DNA of 64,000 nt from Leptolyngbya sp. PCC 7375. GTDB lineage: Bacteria > Cyanobacteriota > Cyanobacteriia > Phormidesmidales > Phormidesmidaceae. The DNA is taken from the NCBI RefSeq assembly GCF_000316115.1, contig NZ_JH993797.1, positions 6,111,961 to 6,175,960 on the forward strand. The letters are read 5' to 3'. The translations under genes and the position numbers were made by a program. Below, piece by piece: positions 44,022 through 52,505 of this stretch; within the stretch, counting starts at the first letter, position 1; every line of letters begins with the position of its first letter. The notes under the pieces were generated by a model. That model saw nothing but the letters and a program-made list of their open reading frames with translations. It was not told the DNA's origin and made no database searches.

Positions 44022-45071
44022 TTAAGCCATAGCTTCTGGGGAATATCGCAGTAGATAACCACGCTGTCCCAAAATAAAGCCCTGATCCTGATTAAAGAAC
44101 TTAACCCTATAAAGATTGGAAGGAACATCGCCAGCGGGCTCATCTTTAAGCCAGGTTTCGCCGCCGTCAGGACTCATCAGCAGGGTACCGCTACCACCAC
44201 TTACCCATAGCTCATTATCGGTACGATAACCAACATCTAAGAACCCCCAGCTAGTACCGATCTCGGGTCGCAAAGGCTCGCCCCAGCTTTCGTATTTAAC
44301 AGCATCCGGATCTTCATCGGTCTGGCTAAATTGCATCTGGCCACCTCGAGCAATCAACCAAAGATCGCCGTCACTGGTAAAGCCCATATTTTGTAGGCGC
44401 TTAGAGTTCTCACGGTTATGGGGCTGCCAGCTATCCTGGCCCGGTTCCCACGTGGAATAGAAATTGCCTCGAGACGAAACGGCTACGTAACGTCCGTCTT
44501 CACTACGAGTCATGTTACGAACCACACCTACTGCTGCTTGGACGAGCGCAGACCAGTGACGACCGCTATCTTCAGTACGATAAATAGCACCTACATCCGT
44601 CGCCAGTTCCACAGCTCCTTTGGCTAGGGCCGTCACCATCAAAGGGCTACCAGGTAGCTGATTGCTCAATGGCACGTTGGCCCAGGACTTACCGCCATCG
44701 GTTGTATGCAACAACACGCTGGGCAAACCTGAAACCCAGCCTTCATCACCGACAAAGCTAACAGAGGTAAATGTGTAGCGCTGATCGCCCAGGTCCAGTG
44801 TTCTTTGCCCCCAGGTCTCGCCACCGTCATTTGTTTCAAACAAAGAAGTCCGACTACCCACCAGCCAACCATGGCTAGCATCTGCAGTAAACGCGACATC
44901 GGAGAATGTGGCGTCGGTTTCCAGGGCAATCATTTGCCAGGGATTACCTTCCAAAGCTGGCAGGAAGAACTTGGTACAGCCGACGCTGAGAACTGCGATC
45001 GCAACCAGCATCAGTCGCTTCAGCCCGATGGCCAATCGCTCATTGAAAAAGTCTGTTAAAACCGTTTGCAT
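44022..45071 (-). CDS. ycf48: Photosystem II assembly factor Ycf48 (Hcf136)
   Basis: About 349 residues from ATG 45071. An upstream ATG at 45098 and a downstream one at the signal peptide are alternatives. The N-terminus carries a lipoprotein signal (LMLVAIAVLSVGC, lipobox Cys). The rest is a seven-bladed propeller of Asp-rich repeats such as ETNDGGETWGQR, HTTDGGKSWANV, RTEDSGRHWSAL and MSPDGGETWLKD. Ycf48 binds precursor D1 and early photosystem II modules on the lumenal side. It sits in its usual place between rubA and psbE. Confidence 0.96.
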   Translation of the reverse strand: MQTVLTDFFNERLAIGLKRLMLVAIAVLSVGCTKFFLPALEGNPWQMIALETDATFSDVAFTADASHGWLVGSRTSLFETNDGGETWGQRTLDLGDQRYTFTSVSFVGDEGWVSGLPSVLLHTTDGGKSWANVPLSNQLPGSPLMVTALAKGAVELATDVGAIYRTEDSGRHWSALVQAAVGVVRNMTRSEDGRYVAVSSRGNFYSTWEPGQDSWQPHNRENSKRLQNMGFTSDGDLWLIARGGQMQFSQTDEDPDAVKYESWGEPLRPEIGTSWGFLDVGYRTDNELWVSGGSGTLLMSPDGGETWLKDEPAGDVPSNLYRVKFFNQDQGFILGQRGYLLRYSPEAMA

Positions 45072-45155
45072 TTCTATGAAATCAAGACAAATAAACAAAT
45101 TCAGGTATGAAAATCAGACTCAGCGCCCTGGCTGAACAAGCCTGTTTTTCAAAGC

Positions 45156-45557
45156 TTATTTAAGGCCGTACAAACTCATAAAGAACATGAACGCTACGGC
45201 CAAAGCTCCGAAAATCAAAATATTTTTCTGCCCAGGTGTCAGTGTGTTTACCCCCAATCCATATCCCAGATTTTCACTAAATCCTGACGGTTTACCTGCA
45301 GGGCCAATATTGGCGAACATCTTGGGGCGGGCACCGCACACCGGACAGCGCCACTTGATAGGCAGTTCATCAAAGGGCACTCCAGGCGGAATATCTGCTT
45401 TACCATCCCCCTTCACAGGCTCATAAACATAGCCACAAGGACGACATTCGTAGCGATTTAACTCGTAAGGTGTCAGTGGTGCAGACGGTTCTTCAGTCTC
45501 AGGCACATCAGTCTCGGGCGCATCCACTATTGGATTAGCATCAGGCTCAGTACTCAT
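45156..45557 (-). CDS. rubA: Membrane-anchored rubredoxin RubA
   Basis: 133 residues from MSTEPDANPI (ATG 45557). An alternative ATG is at 45578. The rubredoxin domain (about residues 31-85) has both CxxC knuckles, YECRPCGYVYEP and WRCPVCGARPKMF, binding one iron. One C-terminal membrane helix (ILIFGALAVAFMFFMSL) anchors it in the thylakoid. RubA is needed for photosystem II (and affects photosystem I) assembly. The acidic, Pro-rich N-terminus is variable. It is first in the operon with ycf48 and psbEFLJ and is divergent from ndhC. Confidence 0.95.
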   Translation of the reverse strand: MSTEPDANPIVDAPETDVPETEEPSAPLTPYELNRYECRPCGYVYEPVKGDGKADIPPGVPFDELPIKWRCPVCGARPKMFANIGPAGKPSGFSENLGYGLGVNTLTPGQKNILIFGALAVAFMFFMSLYGLK

Positions 45558-45794
45558 GGGGGGGTCCGATAGCGTCATGTAAACAATTATTACACACTGA
45601 GTTGCGTCTCCTGACATGTATAGGTATCAGGGCGATCATCATGCACCTATCCATAGAAACGTCCTATAGAAATGTCTCGATTTTTTTATCGTCGGATCTC
45701 TTTATCACGATGGGATTAACCTACACAGCTGTCTAGAATAGAAGTAAGCTTATTGGGGGCAGTTAGCCCTCTACGAGAAAACCATAAAGCGCGC

Positions 45795-46157
45795 GTGTTT
45801 GTACTAACTGGATACGAATACTTCCTACTCTTTTTAATTATTTGCAGCCTGGTGCCAGTCTTGGCCCTGGGGGCAGCTAAGCTTCTCGGAGCCAGAGGTA
45901 CGGGTGCGGCTCGACGCACCACATATGAATCAGGTATGGAACCCATCGGTGGGGCCTGGATTCAGTTCAACATTCGTTACTACATGTTTGCCCTGGTCTT
46001 TGTCATTTTTGATGTAGAAACTGTTTTTCTATATCCCTGGGCAGTCGCCTTCCACAAGCTAGGTGTATTGGCCTTTGTGGAAGCTCTGATTTTTATCGCA
46101 ATCTTACTTATTGGTCTGGTTTACGCGTGGCGTAAAGGAGCATTGGAATGGTCATAA
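45795..46157 (+). CDS. ndhC: NAD(P)H-quinone oxidoreductase subunit 3 (NdhC)
   Basis: 120 residues from a GTG start at 45795, which gives the family N-terminus (VFVLTGYEYFLLF) and the standard length. A longer ATG frame exists upstream. Three membrane helices are predicted. Conserved YESGMEPIGGAWIQFNIRYYM (core YESGMEP and IGGAWIQF) and FVIFDVETVFLYPWA are present. It is part of the NDH-1 membrane arm, which serves respiration and cyclic electron flow. It overlaps ndhK by 10 bp. Confidence 0.96.
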   Translation: MFVLTGYEYFLLFLIICSLVPVLALGAAKLLGARGTGAARRTTYESGMEPIGGAWIQFNIRYYMFALVFVIFDVETVFLYPWAVAFHKLGVLAFVEALIFIAILLIGLVYAWRKGALEWS

Positions 46158-46891
46158 AGTCTCCCGCAGAGAGTTCCTTAATCAGTGACAATGAGCGGGT
46201 TATGAATCCGGCAGCCCCGCCAACTGTGACTCAGGATTTATCGGAAAATGTCATTCTCACCACTGTTGATGACATTTATAACTGGACACGTTTGTCCAGC
46301 TTATTTCCGTTGCTCTATGGCACAGCCTGCTGTTTTATTGAGTTTGCCGCCCTTTTAGGTTCTCGATTTGACTTTGACCGCTTTGGCTTGGCCCCTCGTT
46401 CCAGCCCGCGTCAAGCAGATCTGCTGATCACCGCTGGTACGGTCACCATGAAAATGGCTCCGGCGTTGGTCCGGCTCTATGAGCAAATGCCTGAGCCAAA
46501 GTACGTGATCGCCATGGGTGCATGCACTATTACTGGCGGTATGTTCAGTGTTGATTCTCCCTCAGCCGTGCGCGGTGTGGACAAGCTGATTCCCGTGGAT
46601 GTTTATATTCCTGGTTGCCCACCTCGACCTGAAGCTATTTTTGATGCCGTAGTCAAATTGCGTAAGAAAGTGGCGAATGAGTCCATGCGGGAGCGGGGCA
46701 TCCTGGAGCAGACCCATCGCTACTATACCCGTTCCCACAAGATGGAAGCGGTTGAACCCATTCTTACTGGCAAATATATTCGTTCTGACAGTCGTGAGGC
46801 TCCCTCTAAGGAGCTAATGCAGTCCATGGGCATGCCTATGAACGTTGCTGAGTCGGAAAAATTAGGTGAGGAGAAGCAGACTAATGGCTGA
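46148..46891 (+). CDS. ndhK: NAD(P)H-quinone oxidoreductase subunit K (NdhK)
   Basis: 247 residues carrying cluster N2, the last iron-sulfur centre before plastoquinone. Ligands are the adjacent pair in GTACCFIEFA and single Cys residues in MGACTITGGMF and IPGCPPRPEA. The first ATG (46148) is used here. An ATG 54 bp later (MNPAAPPTV) could be the true start, since the extra residues are not conserved. It overlaps ndhC and ndhJ, showing tight translational coupling. Confidence 0.96.
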   Translation: MVIKSPAESSLISDNERVMNPAAPPTVTQDLSENVILTTVDDIYNWTRLSSLFPLLYGTACCFIEFAALLGSRFDFDRFGLAPRSSPRQADLLITAGTVTMKMAPALVRLYEQMPEPKYVIAMGACTITGGMFSVDSPSAVRGVDKLIPVDVYIPGCPPRPEAIFDAVVKLRKKVANESMRERGILEQTHRYYTRSHKMEAVEPILTGKYIRSDSREAPSKELMQSMGMPMNVAESEKLGEEKQTNG

Positions 46892-47411
46892 TGAAGAAAT
46901 TAAGCCTGCCGCTGAAGCCGCAGGTGTGCTGTCTGAAGCTGGTCCTGTATCAAGTTGGCTAACGCAGCAGGGGTTTGCCCATGAAATCATGGAGCGTGAT
47001 CATTTAGGTGTGGAATTGCTTAAAGTTGATTCTGCCTTTTTGATTCCCTTTTGCACGGCACTCTATGCCTATGGCTTTAACTATCTTCAGTGTCAGGGCG
47101 CATACGATGCCGGCCCTGGTAAACCTTTAGTTAGTTTTTACCACCTTCTGAAGGTTAGCGATAATGCTGATGGCCCTGAGGAAGTACGCATTAAGGTCTA
47201 CGTTCCACGGGATAATCCCAAGATTCCTTCGGTTTATTGGATCTGGAAGGCGGCTGACTGGCAAGAGCGTGAAAGCTATGACATGTACGGCATTATCTAT
47301 GAGGGACATCCCAATCTAAAGCGATTGCTTATGCCTGAGGACTGGGTGGGTTGGCCCATGCGCAAAGATTACATTTCCCCAGACTTCTACGAGCTACAGG
47401 ATGCCTATTAA
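46884..47411 (+). CDS. ndhJ: NAD(P)H-quinone oxidoreductase subunit J (NdhJ)
   Basis: 175 residues from MADEEIKPA (ATG 46884). It corresponds to the 30-kDa hydrophilic subunit of complex I, recognised by SVYWIWKAADWQERESYDMYGI (core WQERESYDMYGI) and PNLKRLLMPEDWVGWPMRKDY. It overlaps ndhK by 8 bp and closes the ndhCKJ operon. Confidence 0.96.
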   Translation: MADEEIKPAAEAAGVLSEAGPVSSWLTQQGFAHEIMERDHLGVELLKVDSAFLIPFCTALYAYGFNYLQCQGAYDAGPGKPLVSFYHLLKVSDNADGPEEVRIKVYVPRDNPKIPSVYWIWKAADWQERESYDMYGIIYEGHPNLKRLLMPEDWVGWPMRKDYISPDFYELQDAY

Positions 47412-47561
47412 TGACTTTGATAGTACTCTTTGGAGACCAAGCTTGGTAGCAGATCTATGGTTTGCTACCACGGCATTTGGTTATTTAGGTAAGAGTTGAA
47501 GAGTAAATCATGTTACTTGGGAGCTCTTGACTATTAGTAGGAACACTGATGGCTGGTTCCC

Positions 47562-48386
47562 ATGTCGTTTAAGGATTCCATCACGCCAGAGTTATTGCCA
47601 ACCAAAAGTATCGTTATATGTTCTACAGGTAGATCTGGGAGTACTCTTCTGGGGCTTACTTTGGGGGATATTGGCTATGCTGGTAAGTCCAGGGAATTTT
47701 TTAGGCCCGATGTATTGACTGCAAATGGTGTGAATTCGCATGTCAGTACGTTATATCCATACTTAGCCAACGTGTATGCTCAGGGAAAAACGCCAAACCA
47801 GGTATTTGGCGTCAAGTTACATTGGGACCATATGATCAATTTGATCAAAATTGTCCGCACAGATCCGGCCTTGCAGACAGGGTCAGATATTGAAATCCTC
47901 TCTACACTTTTCCCAAACCCTAGATTTATTTTTATTCGCCGTCAGAACCTTATTAAGCAGGCTATTTCTATGGAAATTGGTAAGCAAACGGGGGTGTACG
48001 TTGTGCGAAGCGAAGATACCGACAAAGAACGCGCTAATAAAACGCACAAACTCTTCTTTAAACCCCTCAATATCTATCGCTATAAACAAGGTCTCGCAGG
48101 GCGCAATCAGAAATGGCGGTCGTTTTTTCAACACAATGATTTGCCCTTTTTGGAAGTGGTCTACGAGAGTTTAGTCGAAGATTTTGATGGCATCATGCAT
48201 CAGGTCCTTGAATTTTCTGATGTTGCACTGCCTGAGGCAGGCGTTGAAATTACCAAAGCCACTAGTAAACAGGGCAATCGGATCAACGAACGCTGGCTCA
48301 AATATTACCAATTTATACCTGAAGGGCTTTTAGGATATTACTCGGCCATCAGAAGCTATGTGCGGAAAGCCCTGGTAAGCAGGTAA
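47562..48386 (+). CDS. Stf0-type sulfotransferase
   Basis: A 274-residue PAPS-dependent sulfotransferase, related to the mycobacterial trehalose 2-sulfotransferase Stf0. The 5'-phosphosulfate-binding loop is CSTGRSGSTLLGLTL (about residues 20-34). FGVKLHWDHM and PRFIFIRRQNLIKQAISM (3'-phosphate region) match the Stf0 pattern, as does RYKQGLAGRNQKWRSFF. The acceptor is unknown, and could be an extracellular polysaccharide or glycolipid. It lies 150 bp after ndhJ and 1 bp from the convergent hydroxylase gene. Confidence 0.82.
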   Translation: MSFKDSITPELLPTKSIVICSTGRSGSTLLGLTLGDIGYAGKSREFFRPDVLTANGVNSHVSTLYPYLANVYAQGKTPNQVFGVKLHWDHMINLIKIVRTDPALQTGSDIEILSTLFPNPRFIFIRRQNLIKQAISMEIGKQTGVYVVRSEDTDKERANKTHKLFFKPLNIYRYKQGLAGRNQKWRSFFQHNDLPFLEVVYESLVEDFDGIMHQVLEFSDVALPEAGVEITKATSKQGNRINERWLKYYQFIPEGLLGYYSAIRSYVRKALVSR

Positions 48387-48387
48387 A

Positions 48388-49041
48388 TTACTCTGCCCAA
48401 CGTCTGAGCAGGTTTGACACGCTTTTAGAGAGCAGATCAAATTCTGCTGTCTTGCCATGTTGGGCAAAAATTGATCGCCGCACCGTATCAATATCAAACA
48501 GGAGCTCACGCTCAGCAGGGGCGCGTACCAGACTTTGTGCCCAACCCACCACCACCAAACGCTGTCCCTGGGTCACTTCATTGACCCGGTGCAGTGTGGA
48601 CGAAGGATAGACAATTGCATGGCCCGCTGACAGCTTATAGTGCTGCTCGTCGTCAGCTCCTTCTATGACTAATTCTCCCCCTGCGTAATCAGTGGGGTCA
48701 TTCAGAAACAGCGTAAAGGACACATCTGAACGGTACCCCCCCATCATGGCATTGTCTGCATGGGTGCCGTAGGACATACCAGCGCTGTAGCGACTAAATC
48801 GCAAACTGTGAACATGTTTGGGCCGAACCGCTACTTGAAATAAAGGATGACGGGTTAAGGCAGCCTTAACCGTTGCTTCTAGTGGTTGCCCGGCACCAGG
48901 CTTGAGCTGTTGGTTGTGTTTTACTTGTTTGGCATACCAGCCAGCTGTGACTTTGCCATCCACAAATTCAGCCTTGGCTAAGGCTGTGTGGAGCTGGGTT
49001 AACTCATGCCCAGAGAGCACATCAGGAATTTGAAACAGCAT
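48388..49041 (-). CDS. Fe(II)/2-oxoglutarate-dependent PKHD-type hydroxylase (PiuC/YbiX-like)
   Basis: 217 residues. The iron facial triad is in GTHADNAMMG (His and Asp, about residues 97-99) and STLHRVNEV (distal His, about 157). The 2-oxoglutarate-binding Arg is in GQRLVVVGW. YAGGELVIEG is a family hallmark. PiuC/YbiX relatives are often encoded beside iron-uptake genes. Here the next gene upstream on the same strand is the ferric-iron-binding protein FutA, which supports a link to iron. The substrate is unknown. Confidence 0.9.
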   Translation of the reverse strand: MLFQIPDVLSGHELTQLHTALAKAEFVDGKVTAGWYAKQVKHNQQLKPGAGQPLEATVKAALTRHPLFQVAVRPKHVHSLRFSRYSAGMSYGTHADNAMMGGYRSDVSFTLFLNDPTDYAGGELVIEGADDEQHYKLSAGHAIVYPSSTLHRVNEVTQGQRLVVVGWAQSLVRAPAERELLFDIDTVRRSIFAQHGKTAEFDLLSKSVSNLLRRWAE

Positions 49042-49198
49042 TGTGCAACAGCGTTGAGATATAGGCCAAATCTAGCCAGGCAGTTTACCGGGAATGAATC
49101 CCTGATTCAACGTGATAAGGCGGTGAACATCCCATGCACAGCACTGATATCCCATAACTCACCGCGCGTCATCCCATTTTGACTAACTAAGCTGAGGC

Positions 49199-50266
49199 CT
49201 ACTGCCAACCAGCTCGGTCAACTATTTTGACAACTTCGGGGTTGTTACGACCATAGGCAGAGACATTGACTTCATCTACCTTGAACTCGCCTAGTTCTGC
49301 CACGATCGGGTCCATGGTGATCCCTTCGACAACCGGATATTCATTATTGCTGCTGGCAAAGACTTCCTGGGCTTCAGAACCCACAAGAAACTCCAGGAAT
49401 GCGATCGCATTCTCCTTATTTTCAGCCCCTGTCACGACACCTACGCCGCTAATATTCACATGGGTGCCCCGATCGTCTTGATTTGGGAAAAAGACAGCGG
49501 TCTTTGCGATCACATCCTGGCTCTCAGGCTCATCGGACTTAGCCAGTCGTGCCCAATAATAATGATTAGCAATAGCCACATCACATTGGCCCGCTGCCAC
49601 CGCCTTGATCTGATTAACATCTCCACCATCGGGGTCCCGGGCAAAATTATTCACCAAGCCATTGGCCCAAGCCTCCGTTTCCTCTGGGCCAATGGTTTCA
49701 ATTAATGATCCCACCAGGGACTGATTGTAAATATTGCTAGAACTGCGCACACACACCCGTCCATTCCATGCAGGCTCCGCTAACGCCTCATAGGTTGACA
49801 GCTCAGCTGCATCTACTGTATCCACGTTGTAGATTAGGACCCGCGCCCGTTTTGTGAGGCCATACCACAGTCCATCGGGATGGCGTAAATTCTCAGGTAC
49901 TTTTTCATCTAATACAGCGGAGGATATTGGCTGAAAAATCCCTGCCTGCTCAGCGCGCCATAGTCGCCCTGCATCTACGGTGATAAATACATCAGCCGGG
50001 CTGGCATCACCCTCTACCGTAATCCGCTCAATTAGCTCATCCGACTTACCTTCGACCACATTGACCTCAATCCCTGTCTGCTCGGTAAAGCTGTCAAACA
50101 ACTCATCATCCACTTCATAATGACGCGCGGAGTAGACATTGACGACGGCAGCCGCAGTCTCAGATGAAGGGGTATCAGACCCAGACGTCTCTTGCGACTG
50201 ATTACCACAGCTTGCGATCGCAAATGACATGAGTGCCATGCATAAGAAAACAGGTTTGTAGGACAT
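49199..50266 (-). CDS. futA: Ferric-iron ABC transporter substrate-binding protein (FutA/IdiA type)
   Basis: A 355-residue lipoprotein. The signal peptide ends in the lipobox FAIASC (Cys 20). The mature part opens VVNVYSARHYEVDDELF, typical of Fe(III)-binding FbpA/FutA. The Tyr ligands that bind iron include the pair in ANHYYWARL. YPVVEG near the C-terminus is conserved. It binds Fe(III) in the periplasm for FutB/FutC or protects photosystem II (IdiA). No permease or ATPase is adjacent, as in many cyanobacteria. It is divergent from fur, with Fur-box-like sequence in between. Confidence 0.93.
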   Translation of the reverse strand: MSYKPVFLCMALMSFAIASCGNQSQETSGSDTPSSETAAAVVNVYSARHYEVDDELFDSFTEQTGIEVNVVEGKSDELIERITVEGDASPADVFITVDAGRLWRAEQAGIFQPISSAVLDEKVPENLRHPDGLWYGLTKRARVLIYNVDTVDAAELSTYEALAEPAWNGRVCVRSSSNIYNQSLVGSLIETIGPEETEAWANGLVNNFARDPDGGDVNQIKAVAAGQCDVAIANHYYWARLAKSDEPESQDVIAKTAVFFPNQDDRGTHVNISGVGVVTGAENKENAIAFLEFLVGSEAQEVFASSNNEYPVVEGITMDPIVAELGEFKVDEVNVSAYGRNNPEVVKIVDRAGWQ

Positions 50267-50290
50267 AGCCAGCAGTTAATGCGAAAAGTT

Positions 50291-50309
50291 CCTAAATAAT
50301 CATATTAGG
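50291..50309 (-). promoter_or_regulatory. Possible Fur box upstream of futA
   Basis: CCTAAATAATCATATTAGG has 5-bp inverted arms around an AT-rich centre with ATAATCAT, the core of the classical Fur box. It lies 25 bp before the futA start. Assignment is by eye. Confidence 0.35.
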
Positions 50310-50500
50310 GGAAAACTGACCTACTTGATAATTAAGAACATCCTTGAACGGCTTGTAGCTCAAAAAATTCCTTGCGCAGAGGCAAACTTATGTTTGCGGA
50401 AGTTTCGCTACTAATCCACTGACATTCAACGAGTTAGCAAGTGTTGTCGCCATCCGAAGGCCATTACAGCCTCAATTATTCTTTTATAAACTTTTAGATA

Positions 50501-50533
50501 TTATTTGCAATAGAGTAAAACTATTGCAAATAA
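50501..50533 (+). promoter_or_regulatory. Perfect inverted repeat before fur, probable operator
   Basis: TTATTTGCAATAG (50501-50513) and CTATTGCAAATAA (50521-50533) are perfect 13-bp arms around AGTAAAA. No T-run follows, so termination is unlikely. Its place 61 bp before the fur start suits autoregulation. Confidence 0.6.
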
Positions 50534-50594
50534 CTTGAGAGTTCGCTATATTCTCATTAAGCTCTTATTAATGACATCCTCCAGAGGAACGATT

Positions 50595-51050
50595 ATGGTC
50601 TCCTACACTCCCGCAGCAATGAAAGCTGAGCTTCACGAACGGGGATGGCGCATGACTCCACAGCGGGAAACTATTCTAAATACATTCCAAAATATTGATA
50701 AGGGGCAACACCTTAGCGCAGAGGAGCTGTGTGAGCTACTCAAAGATGAGGGTGAGCCCATTAGCCTTTCCACTATTTATCGCAACCTTAAGCTTATGTC
50801 CCGCATGGGCATTTTACGCGAACTAGAGCTAGCGGAAGGGCAGAAGCGCTACGAAATCAACCAGCCCTCTCCCCATCACCACCATCACCTGATCTGTGTA
50901 CGGTGTAATAAAACTATTGAGTTTAAAAACGACTCCGTACTCAAAGCTGGAGCCAAAATGGCTGATAAATCAGGCTATCACTTGCTGGATTGTCAACTGC
51001 TGATTCACGCTGTATGTCCGGCTTGTCAGCGCTCAATCATGCCGGTTTAG
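50595..51050 (+). CDS. fur: Ferric uptake regulator, FurA type
   Basis: A 151-residue metal-dependent repressor of iron genes. The winged helix covers about residues 1-85 (MKAELHERGWRMTPQRETIL, trimmed; recognition part ISLSTIYRNLKLMSRMGIL). Metal-binding His cluster HHHHHLICVRCNKTIEF holds one CxxC. A second CxxC lies near the end (VCPACQ). FurA of filamentous cyanobacteria shares GWRxTPQRE and LAEG. I start at ATG 50595, which gives the conserved N-terminus. A longer frame runs back through the leader to 50535 but adds unconserved residues. Confidence 0.94.
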   Translation: MVSYTPAAMKAELHERGWRMTPQRETILNTFQNIDKGQHLSAEELCELLKDEGEPISLSTIYRNLKLMSRMGILRELELAEGQKRYEINQPSPHHHHHLICVRCNKTIEFKNDSVLKAGAKMADKSGYHLLDCQLLIHAVCPACQRSIMPV

Positions 51051-51053
51051 GGT

Positions 51054-51081
51054 AAAAAATAGCAGGGCATTTAGCCCTGCT
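51054..51081 (-). terminator. Terminator between fur and the pentapeptide gene
   Basis: AGCAGGGC (51061-51068) pairs with GCCCTGCT (51074-51081). On the minus strand it is followed by a T-run (AAAAAA at 51054-51059), so it ends the pentapeptide gene and may also slow fur transcription. Confidence 0.75.
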
Positions 51082-51104
51082 GCTTAGTAAGCGCAACGCC
51101 AGCG

Positions 51105-51572
51105 CTACTTGCCAATAACGTCTTCTTCATAATCTTCATAGGGGCCACCAATGCTGATGGGGGTGCCCACGACTTCGGCATCCGCGATATCAATGTTCTC
51201 CAGCGATGCATTCGTGACATCGGTAAAGTAGAGGGCTGAGCCAGATAGGTTCGCGCCATCTAACGTTGCTGACTCAAAAACTGCATTGGTTAGAAAGGCG
51301 TTACTTAGGTTTGCGCCCTTCAAATTTGCCCCCGTTAGGTCAGCTCCTTCAAGATTGCTGTCTGACAAATTGGTCCCTTGTAAATTAGCCCCTCGCAGAT
51401 CTGCGCCAATTAGGTGGGAGGATTGCAAATCAGCCCCTGAGAGATCGCAGTCAGGGCAGATACCCGTCATGACCAAACGTTGCAGATCTTCTTCGGATGC
51501 TGCATGGCCTGGAAACGCCACAAAAATGGGTAAAGCTAGAGCCAATAATGCATTTCGCACTAACATAAGCAA
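51105..51572 (-). CDS. Exported pentapeptide-repeat protein
   Basis: 155 residues. The N-terminal signal peptide (LVRNALLALALPIFVAFPGHA) directs export. It may start at the second ATG, 51566. A short helical lead with a Cys pair (MTGICPDCDLSGADL) precedes about 14 pentapeptide repeats of A(D/N)LXX type, for instance GADLRGANLQGTNLSDSNL, which fold into a right-handed quadrilateral beta-helix. The acidic tail is EDYEEDVIGK. Lumenal/periplasmic members are common in cyanobacteria, with mostly unknown roles. Confidence 0.88.
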   Translation of the reverse strand: MLMLVRNALLALALPIFVAFPGHAASEEDLQRLVMTGICPDCDLSGADLQSSHLIGADLRGANLQGTNLSDSNLEGADLTGANLKGANLSNAFLTNAVFESATLDGANLSGSALYFTDVTNASLENIDIADAEVVGTPISIGGPYEDYEEDVIGK

Positions 51573-52062
51573 TCTCCTTAATAGGTCTAAACAGTTCAGC
51601 CTTCGGAGAAACTGGGGGTCATTGAAATTGACACACTCAATGTGTTGGATTTTTCTCAGAACCCAGCTGTTTTAAGCAGCCTTTTGTGTATCTCGTATCG
51701 ATCTTGACACAGCCTTTCGGTAATTGACTAGGATCTTAACAAGCAATAATTATTCGGTTTTCAGTACAAATCCCCGCAGTCGCATGAGCGTTGACTATGC
51801 TGGTTTTCCAGAGTGTTAGCAGTGGATTTAAGTGACAATATTCTTTAACAGTAACAGCGTGAAATTTGGTCTGTATTCGTGACAGTTTTGCGAGCGTCAC
51901 CATCAATGTTATTTCGGAGAAATAGAGTCAAATAGATGGGGCAACGAGGTGGGATGAGAGAGGGATGTCTTTGCATCCTTCTTGGCGTCTTTAATGTGGA
52001 GTTAACGATAGTTTACTCTGGATCTGCCCTTGTCGAATAGGCTGCCCCACCCGCTCTAAAGT
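51573..52062. other. Gene-free stretch between two minus-strand genes
   Basis: I see no supported gene here. It holds a short hairpin (GGATG...CATCC near 51961-51976) and AT-rich sequence before the pentapeptide gene that could contain its promoter. Confidence 0.5.
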
Positions 52063-52386
52063 CTATAATCCCTGGGTATCTAAGGTTGTCATCTCGTTCA
52101 ACAACTCCTTCATAAATTTTTCGGGATCCTTCAGATTCATTTCTGAAAGTGCAACCATTTCTTCCACACTGTAGCGATCATCGCTATCAACGACATCTGA
52201 AATCCAGGTGGAGATTGTTTCAGGATATTGTAGTAGCTCTTCAGCAAACTCTAACGGACTCTTGCCTGAGTGTTTAGCATCCACTTTGGATGCTAAACAT
52301 AATCCCAATAGTTTACCGAGTGTAGTTTCTGGGGTTGTACATAAGAGAAACGCCATTGTTTGAGTCAAAAGCTGTTCCTTCTGCAT
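52063..52386 (-). CDS. Small acidic helical protein of unknown function, 107 aa
   Basis: I do not recognise a family. The protein is predicted to be all-helical: MQKEQLLTQTMAFLLC, a Leu-rich helix (LGKLLGLCLASKV), then acidic helices ending FMKELLNEMTTLDTQ. There is no signal peptide or metal motif. It stands alone, divergent from hpxO with 119 bp between them. Confidence 0.55.
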   Translation of the reverse strand: MQKEQLLTQTMAFLLCTTPETTLGKLLGLCLASKVDAKHSGKSPLEFAEELLQYPETISTWISDVVDSDDRYSVEEMVALSEMNLKDPEKFMKELLNEMTTLDTQGL

Positions 52387-52505
52387 TAGAAAATCTCCTG
52401 GATTGACTATTTATGGATGATTTTGGGGTGTATATGTTCGCTGCGCGTAAACTATACCATGGAGGTTAAATTTCAAGTTGTGCGTAGCGATAAGGATAGT
52501 TCAGC

